A stretch of 64,000 nt of DNA, from contig MNCI01000838.1 of assembly GCA_015680685.1 (NCBI GenBank), forward strand, positions 1-64,000. The letters are read 5' to 3'. Shown one piece after another: positions 56,801 to 64,000 of the stretch. The notes under the pieces were generated by a model that was not told where the DNA came from, made no database searches, and saw only the letters and a list, made by a program, of their open reading frames with translations. Both the position numbers and the translations under genes were made by a program. Numbering within the stretch: position 1 is the stretch's first letter; each line of letters starts with the position of its first letter. This DNA comes from Gnetum montanum (lineage: Eukaryota > Streptophyta > Gnetopsida > Gnetales > Gnetaceae).

Positions 56801-58237
56801 AAACATGTAGCAACACTTACCACTCAACCTACTAGGTTGGTATGGTAATGGGAACTATGGGAATTCAATCAAGACCTCTTCTACCGTGACCTGTTTAAAG
56901 GGTTTTGTCCACTCCCTATCCAACCAGCCCCACCCCTTACACTGATTGTAGAGGAGAGAATATGAATCTATGTAGGAGCGGTATTCACCCCCACATTGAC
57001 AAATCATTCCCATGTGTAGGTTTTGGGTAGAAGAAAACTCCTGTAGGGCTACTTGTGCGATGGTCAGTAAATTCAGTAGTTCATGAACATCCTTCTCATC
57101 AAGGAAGAACCTAGTAGCAAATGCATACCATTAGCATTAGGCCATCATGGCCAATGTCGCACAAACATAGTAGAAAAAAGTTGCAAAACTCACCCCTCCG
57201 CAACATAGAAAGTTCCTTGAGGGTTCTGGAAGCACATTATCACAAAACATGCAAGAAAAAATGTGTTGAAGATGTGGTAGCAGTCATACTCAGTCATCTC
57301 TTAGATCCAGGCCAAGCGCCTTAACCCTATAGGGCACTGACCAGATCCTTCTCCCTTCCTACTTGTAATTGCCCCATTGATCAGAAACCTCAAAATGCCT
57401 CTGCTTGATCTGAGAAAAATGGTTTCTATGATGATGGATGCCTCCTCCTCCCCCAGAGAGGACCAAATGATCATACTAAAGTGGTCAAGGAGAAATTCCA
57501 AGAAGTCTTATGCCCCTGGCCTGAACCAGACCCCTTGGTCCCCTGTACGAATATGAGGGAGGGGGAGCAACATTATCCACTGGCCTGCCTATGTGACATA
57601 GGATTCCTCTAACCTCCAGAACAATTAGCCTAGGCCTCAACCCTATCCTACACGACACAATGTGCAAGATGATCAACAATACAAATGCAACATGGTAACA
57701 ACATAGCATAGCATTCTTCCCATGCATAGTGTAGCAAGAGTATGAAAGCCTAGCATAGTGTAGCAATAGAAAATTGATGACATGCCCTAGCAAAACAATT
57801 GTCATGCCCTTGCATCATACATGGTCTAACCCTTCTTAGAATCCCATGTAACGCCATTTAAAAATTAGGTAACTTAAATTGTCCAAGCCCCCATAGTTAT
57901 GAAAACTGCGGCAGTGGAAGTTTAAGTGGCCTTGCATGCAACAATGACGTAATGTTTATGCATCTGTCATAACTGGAATGGCAACGGTGGCAATGTAAGG
58001 GCCAAAATGATGCAATGAAAGAAAAGAAAAGTAGATAAGAATAGATGCAAAGCTAACAGAACACGAGGAGAAAATAGGAAACAATAGGAAACACAGAATA
58101 AAAAAAAGTGGAGGAAGTGTAACCTACTGGGTCAACGACGTGCTCCTCCACGCCACAACGTGCGCTTGTGATGTGTACGCTAGGGTCTTCTTTGCCTTGT
58201 TGACCTTTGCAAGTGCTAAATGGGTCTTAGGGGCCAT
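53837..58237 (-). pseudogene. Antisense multi-exon gene in E4 (unknown product)
   Basis: Minus strand from ATG 58237 (MAPKTHLALAKVNKAKKTLA) to a stop at 53837. Blocks in order: CCMQGHLNFHCRSFHNYGGL (~57935); GILRFLINGAITS (~57400); a core of ~150 residues, the longest open exon (56735-56209: NIYFKYGEVENNQHWLNGKA, VWVVIDINDQLFVDLFNVAT, KRDLEEWLGLVKERKELPME); QAQDPLEVVGESSSITT (~55960-55910); KG/A-rich repeats with LVRGAPVAMNKDIEALVL (~55490-55430); KWNLTQPLKVDAVSTFPPED (~54880); and an acidic C-terminus (EELTKNQAMEDNAKGND). Introns inferred from splice words conserved with E3/E6: 57111-57193, 56736-56820, 55568-55699, 54883-54986 and 53972-54059. It may be a plant-mobile-domain type protein, but I am not sure. 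It lies between protease and RT on the opposite strand. Confidence 0.62.
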
Positions 58238-59145
58238 TTTCCTAATTGTCAATGCACACTCTTCGCTGTAAAAAATTCACCTCGCTAGTCATTAACACAA
58301 TTGCTTCGTGCTCTAAAATTGCCCTATGTTCCGATATGAGTTCTATGCTCTTACAATAAGAATGGCAAAATTTCCAGGCTTAATCACTATTTATGGTCAT
58401 GATGGTAAAATGGAAAAACTTGTTGCCCTCCCTCTGCAATTAATGTGGAGCATGCCATAGAGCGTAGCATGCTCACCATGACATCGTAGCACTGTTGGCA
58501 TTAAAGCCTTCACACGCTGTGAGTCAGTCATGTGCTTTCCCGAGAACAAAAAAAGTATATATTTCTTTTCGTTACAAGTCCAAAAAGACCTTAAACTAGC
58601 AATCCTAATGTATTTATATTTCTAATGATCTGGAAAGACCCTAAACTAGCAGTCTCAACCTGTTACATTTGGAGTCCATAATTACATGGGCAGTTTCACA
58701 CCTTTCTAAAGTTCCACACTTCCATATTGGCAGTATTACCATTTCTAGCAGTTTTGTGTCAGCAATTTGCCTATCCTGTCTTAACGGTTTTTCATTTTCG
58801 ATACTTACCTTTGCTCGTTTCACATTTCATCATTATGCATGTTCAAAATTTGCATGTTACAATCTGGCAGTCTGAAATGACACTAAACTAGCAGCTTGGC
58901 ATTTGCATGTTAACAGTTTCATATCTTTGCACCTTTGCATTGGAAACTTTACATCTTTAGCAGTTTTGCACTCTCACACCTTGACGGTTAGCCATGACCT
59001 TAAATTGGCAAACTTTAATCTTTACATCATCATACATCACAAGTTATATCTCATCATTACTTTGCACATTTTTGATATGCGTAGTCTTTGCCAACAAATG
59101 CCTCTTAACCAGTCTTTTGTCTCATATTGGTAGGCTGAGCAAGAG
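58238..59145 (+). repeat. E4 spacer with TTAAACTAG words
   Basis: No gene. GACCTTAAACTAGCAA at 58587, ACCCTAAACTAGCAG at 58638, ACACTAAACTAGCAG at 58880 and CCTTAAATTGGC near 58990 repeat the theme. A pyrimidine-rich stretch and TAG (59131-59133) precede the pol ATG and could be a sense-strand splice acceptor. Confidence 0.55.
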
Positions 59146-62007
59146 ATGGAAGTCCATTACGACCTCTCCATGACTTTAACACTAGCAGGTCCATAGGGCA
59201 AGCTCACAAGATAGTTGAACCCCAACATGATTGACTGGGGGTCAACCACAATTAGCACCATAGCAACCTTAGAAGCATCCTCAAACTAGCCTGAGCAGCT
59301 AGGAAAATCCCTATATTTAAAGGTCAGGGATGTGACCGAGGACCCTATCATTGAGATTCCTATTACCACATCTAAAGGGAAGATGAAAACATTGAAAATC
59401 AGCTCCCTTTTAGACACATGAATGCACAAAAGCATAGCCAAGATCCTACAAGATAATATCAATGTCTTCGCATGGTCATATAGTGACATGCCGGGTTTAG
59501 ATCTGTGGCTGATTTAGCACAACATTGTCCTAGACCTGCGCATGAAGGAAATCAAGTAGAAGGCTCACAAAATTAAACCAAAAATCATACTAGCTATGAG
59601 GGATGAAATCACCAAGCTATACCAAGCTGGTTTCATCCACATGGTTGATTACTCAGAGTGGGTGTCCAACATCATTGTAGTTTCGAAGAGAACAAGAGGA
59701 ATACGCATCTGTATAGACTTCTAGGACTTGAACAAGGCAACGATCAAGGATAACTTTCCACTCCCAAGCATTGATCAACTCATCGACACCACGGCTGATC
59801 ACACTTTACTATCCTTTATGGACGATTTCTATGGTTATAACCAAATCCACATTAACCTAGAGCACCAACTATTAATGACCTTCATGACATCATGGGGTAC
59901 CTTCTGCTATACCATGATGCCTTTCAGGCTCAAGAATGCTGGAGCAACCTACCAGCGAGTCATGACCTACATCTTTAGTGACTACCTATATACTTCTAGC
60001 TATTACCACTTTGTAGGCTATTACAACATCATTTACCACTTTAGTGACCTACATCATTTGCAGGCTAAAAAAGTGGAGAGCAATATACTCCAGGCTATTA
60101 CCAAAAACCTATATGAAAGTAACAGGATAGCCTGATGGAAAGTAATAACTGTAAAGTTTGATTTACACTATGTAATTCAATCGTTGAGGAAGGGTCAACC
60201 CAACTCATGGCCTTGCCAGTCGATGATTAGGAAACCATAGATTTTGAATTCCCAGATGAACATGTTAGCAAGGTCGACATTGTCCTGTCACATCTTGAAG
60301 CCACTTTACACTTTGATGGTGCATCAACCACATGAGGAGGTAGAGCAGCTACTGTCATCACGTTCCCTTTTAGGTAAATGCATCCTTTCACTTATCATTT
60401 TTCATTCCCATGCACCAACAATGTGACAAAATATGAATGGCTACTCAGAGGCCTCTTAACTACCCAAACTCTGCACATATAACACTTGGAAATCTAGGGA
60501 GATTCACAACTAGTCATGAATCAAATCAATGAGGTCTACGCCTGCAAGGCTACGCACTTGCAACCCTACTAAAACCTATCAAAAACCCTACTTAAGCAAT
60601 TTACGATCACATATGTGCAACACGTGCCACACAACGAGAACACCGTGGTAGATGCCTTAGCTACCCTTGCTTTAAACATTCCATCATATTCCCTGGTGAA
60701 CCTGCCAACTTCAATTATCAAATCCATAGAGCCTATCACTCAAGTGGAACACATGGCCTCTGTTAGTGCTATGAATACCCAGGAGTGGTATGCCGACATT
60801 AAGGCTTACCTACAACATGACAAAACCCCAAGTGGATTGACATCTACTCAAAAAGATGTAATCTGTAGGCATGCTTGGTATTACATGCTCATAGGAAATG
60901 ATGTCCTATGCTGATGGGATATTGCTAGCATGCATGGTTGGGGAGCAAGTGCAGAAGGTAGTTAATGAAGTGCATGAGGGGCTTTGTGGTGGACACATAG
61001 CACCCAGTGCTAGGGCTGCAAAAATTAGATGCCTAGGATACTACTGGCCCCACATGGAATGTGACTGCCTATCAAAAGTCAAGATGTGCGACGTGTGCCA
61101 GAGATATGCATATCTCATACACGTAGCACCTGCAGACTTACATCCAACACAAATCACGTGGCCCTTCCAACGATGGGGACTAGACCTCATAGGGCCTATC
61201 ACCCCTAAGTCCTCCATGGGGCATAGTTTCATTATCATTGCCACTAAGTATTTTACCAAGTGGGTGGAAGCTATTCCCTTGAGGAAGACGACTTCATGGC
61301 AAATCTTCCATTTCATCCTAGATGACATCGTAACTAGATTCGAGCTTCCAATGATCAACAATGGGCCACAGTTTAGCAGTACGAAAACCTGAACCTTCTA
61401 CAACAATATAGGCATTAAAAAATCATTTTTCTCCCCTTATTATCCACAGGAAAATGGGTAGGTAGAGGCTACAAATAAGCCCATCAACAACTTGCTGAAG
61501 TGAATACTCAATAATAGCAAGAGACAGTGGCATGAGAAAATCCTCTACATCTTGTGGGCCTACCAAACGACATGCTGAACAACAACAAGTAAGACTCCTT
61601 ACAGCCTTGTTTATAGATTTGAAGCTATGTTGCCTCTTGAGTTGCAAGTACCCTTACTTCAGATGATCCTATCCAATGTTGTGAGCGAAGCCTAGAACAA
61701 TGAGTCATGGATTGTCAATCCCGACTCAATAGAGGAGGAATGCGCATAGACGCTAAGATGCATCGAGCACTACCAAAGCAAGCATCAGTAGAAGCATCAT
61801 GTAGACCCATGTTGGCGTCCAGTGCAGAAGGGAGACCTCATCCTTAAGGCCATTTGAGAGCATATGAGCAAATTCTCAACCAACTGGGAAGGTCCTTACA
61901 TGGTCACCAAAGCCTTCGAGAATGGAACCTTCAAGCTGGCGGACATGGACGGCAATGCATTCGCCAACTCGTTGAATCACTCATACCTCAAGCCATTCTA
62001 TGTCTAA
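59146..62007 (+). pseudogene. pol: E4 pol: RT (deleted core), archaeal-type RNase H, integrase
   Basis: ATG 59146 (MEVHYDLSMTLTLAGP). RT: NVFAWSYSDMPGLD (59461), AGFIHMVDYSEWVSNIIVV, DLNKATIKDNFPLPSIDQLI (59728), SFMDDFYGYNQIHI, GTFCYTMMPFRLKNAGATYQ. After IFSD (~59985) the catalytic YxDD block, thumb and connection are missing; a short tandem repeat (TTACCACTTT.GTAGGCTATTAC) bridges to the block ILQAITKNLYESNRIA (60090-60135). RNase H: TLHFDGASTT (60303), HVPHNENTVVDALATLALNI (60618-60680). Integrase: HEGLCGGH and CDVCQ zinc finger, WGLDLIGPI (61168), then NNGPQF where the second catalytic Asp is Asn, then YYPQENG.VEATNK. The C-terminal block NWEGPYMVTK to LKPFYV ends at a TAA (62005-62007). 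Inactive several times over. Confidence 0.88.
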
Positions 62008-62019
62008 GGTGCAATGGTA

Positions 62020-62250
62020 GCCACCACCATCCACTACGATGTTAAACTGGCAATAGCACCAAGCAGCATCTGCAATGACATTAAACTAGCAGCATCGAGC
62101 ACCTTCAGCTACAATGTTAAACTAGCGACAACAGTAAGTAGCATCCGCTACGATGTTAAACTAGCATGTACGGTCTTCTGGGAGCTTAAACCAGCATAGT
62201 GGTCTGTTGGGATCCTCAACTAGCACATGGTCTACTAGGACCTTAAACTA
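62020..62250 (+). repeat. TTAAACTAGC repeat after E4 integrase
   Basis: About seven degenerate units around CTACGATGTTAAACTGGCAA / AATGTTAAACTAGC, spacing ~35-55 bp. It occupies the place of the E1 minisatellite at 4182. Confidence 0.75.
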
Positions 62251-63300
62251 GGTTTGCATCACATCCCTAGCATGCATCAACACTAGATACACATCAAACG
62301 AGCAGGCGTGATGCCAACGTGTGGGTGGATCGCCGTAGCTCCAGAACGTGATTCGCGACATAATGGGAATGCGGTCTCGAACACATGCAACATTGCCACC
62401 CTTGGCATTATGCTAATCCTCCAAAGATGTCATAGGGAATTATACTAGCCCTCCAGACCTACCATCGCCATGGCCCCTTACCCTAATGGTAGCTTCTTGG
62501 CTAGTGCCTATAGCTAGATTTCAGGCAGTATTATGGGCCAGCCACAATATTGTTTTCCTCCAGCCCCTTGCCAATGATGTTCAACTCTATGATACCTAAC
62601 CCCATAGCTAAACTGGGAATGCATGCCCCTAGTAGGGATTCCAGTGCATACGCACTCAGAGTGGCACCTCAAAGGTCGGTTCCTCCTCGTCGATGCTGCC
62701 AAGGTCTCTACTGGCCTATCTACTTTGGACATCGTACACCACCAATGATGTTAAAAAGCTATAACAACACTAGCAGCCAGCAAGATCTTTATCCCTGAGG
62801 GCATGGCTTGTGATAGCAGCAAATGCTATAGTGCCACAAAGTAAGTTCCTCATCTAGCTTAGCTACTACAGAGTGCAAACTCCCATGGCGTGCATAACAT
62901 AGCTCGTCACCTGGGAAACACTAGTGCAAGTTCCATGACATGCGTAATAGAGCTCGCCACATCGAAAACATCTATAGGTAGGTCAAAACCTTACAACAAT
63001 GTAACACAACTCATCCTGGGAAAGACACCTATCCTACGAGAGGCCGGAGGATAGTTGAAGCAAAGGTGAAAATGCACATGGCTCCCTCAGAGAACTCCAA
63101 CCAGGGATCCAGTTAAACCTTATCCGTGCCCTTCTCCTATGCCTCCTTCCTCCCTGCTTTGCATATCCACTTCAATGCAACACTCTCAAGTGTAGTCAAG
63201 CGATGTCTCAGCACTCACCAAGTGACAACCTTAGCATTTCATCTACTGTGGTTTTTCATATTCTTTATTGACGTGTATCGAACCCATTCTCTAGACATCT
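62251..63300 (+). other. E4 3' untranslated spacer
   Basis: No recognisable domain. Around 62880-63010 an approximate repeat (GCGTAATAGAGCTCGCCAC-like) occurs two or three times. Short ORFs on both strands look like chance. Confidence 0.5.
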
Positions 63301-63315
63301 ACAAAGAGGGGCCAA
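63301..63315 (+). promoter_or_regulatory. Polypurine tract of E4
   Basis: ACAAAGAGGGGCCAA lies directly before the LTR start TGAACACCCC and matches E1 at 5901. Confidence 0.78.
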
Positions 63316-64000
63316 TGAACACCCCAAAAAAAATGTGAGGTCATTCTTGATTTACCAGGCACAGTACTTTGCACAGCACTATGGAAGTTCTTCAAGAGGA
63401 TAACACTCTAAGTTCAGGTCGACCAATTCATCAAATTTTCTACTTTGGGCATGAACAGGCTCTACGGGTCATCCTGCCTATTCATACAAGTAGCTCACCT
63501 GGTCGATAGCCTACTCAAAAACGATGTGTAGAGTTGGTAACAGCATTCTAGATGCACAAGAAATAGTTCAACATTTTTTATAAGGCATGAAGTCTACTAC
63601 GCTATGTTATGCCCCACTATGTAGTGTAGCAAACTTCAGAAAACATCTACAAAGAAAAGTGTCACGCTATGCTACGCTACGAAGCATAGCAAAGTGTCAT
63701 GCTATGCTACACTATGAAGTGTAGCGTAGCATAGAAACAATCATACAACTAGTTTCACGATCCAAATTTAAGTCCTTCAAATATCCCTTTCTATTAGGAA
63801 GTAGTGGACTGTGTCTACTGCTATGCTACACTAAGATACATGATGCAGCAATGTGTAGCAATCCTATGGAAGAGATAAAAGGTAGCTCAAAGAATAAGGC
63901 TAGCAAAGTTGCAAGTTCCACAATGCAGGAAGCAAGGTTTGCAGATTGGCCAAGTTTTTTGCGACTAAGGCTAGATGATACGCTACATAGCAAAGCATAG
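63316..64000 (+). repeat. 3' LTR of E4 (runs off the window)
   Basis: Collinear with 47137 onward: TGAACACCCCAAAA, CACAGTACTTTGCACAGCAC, the GCTACG hairpins (63597-63632, 63664-63735) and CTAGTTTCACGATCC. By comparison with the 5' LTR its end is expected near 64980. Confidence 0.88.

Larger units (their letters stand above)
47137..64000 (+). mobile_element. E4: nearly complete Tat-lineage Ty3/gypsy (family I), >16.8 kb
   Basis: Order: 5' LTR (47137-48799), PBS, leader repeats, gag-protease, minisatellite, antisense gene, TTAAACTAG spacer, pol (RT, RNase H, integrase), second repeat block, PPT and 3' LTR (63316 to the window edge). The two LTRs differ at roughly 15% of positions in the first ~235 bases compared by eye, so the insertion is old. 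It inserted into the antisense gene of E6; the left flank ATTAT is the predicted target-site duplication. Confidence 0.88.

Noticed and set aside
1-64000. Host protein-coding genes, rRNA or tRNA genes
   Set aside because: Reading both strands, all recognisable coding blocks belong to retroelements. I did not see a convincing tRNA cloverleaf or rRNA segment, although a covariance-model scan would be the decisive test.

Overview
The window looks like repeat-rich nuclear DNA of a land plant, probably a large-genome lineage outside the best-studied crops (a gymnosperm or fern is my guess, low confidence). The reasons are plant-type telomeric words (CCCTAAA), Ty3/gypsy elements of the plant-specific Tat/Ogre lineage, and no recognisable single-copy host gene. 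Essentially everything is decayed, nested retroelement sequence; no element is intact and I see no convincing rRNA, tRNA or CRISPR.

Left part (1-21960): an array of Penelope-like retroelements (PLEs) in one orientation. Copy A (1-1979) is cut by a Ty3/gypsy fragment E1 (1980-7514), followed by an LTR fragment of a second family (7515-8758). Copies B (8759-10410), C (10411-15232) and D (15233-20472) are head to tail. Each fuller copy has a shared terminal repeat (pLTR), a low-complexity ORF1, and a reverse-transcriptase ORF with PLE signatures but no visible GIY-YIG endonuclease. Telomeric CCCTAAA repeats follow the 3' ends of B and D on the coding strand, the arrangement expected for endonuclease-deficient PLEs that prime on chromosome ends. 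Two diverged, inverted pLTR copies lie at 21061-21960.

Middle (21964-25304): a gag-only Ty3/gypsy remnant (E2), then AT-rich DNA with single-N assembly joins.

Right part (25305-64000): a Russian-doll nest of large Tat-lineage Ty3/gypsy elements. E3 (25305-36379) is cut by E5 (36380-38301), E5 by E6 (38302-47136), and E6 by E4 (47137 to beyond 64000). E4 is nearly complete: 5' LTR, PBS, leader repeats, gag-protease, an antisense gene, RT-RNase H-integrase, PPT and 3' LTR. E3, E6 and E4 all carry the same antisense gene just downstream of the protease, and in E3 and E4 it lies before RT. Splice-site-like signals are conserved between copies, including GTAAGT donors. In Ogre elements this interval is a sense-strand intron, so this family seems to hold a spliced antisense gene inside the gag-pro/pol spacer. 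That and the telomere-linked PLE array are the two most interesting systems here.

Several single-N joins are flanked by duplicated contig ends. One 330-bp contig (53339-53668) appears to be placed in the wrong orientation.
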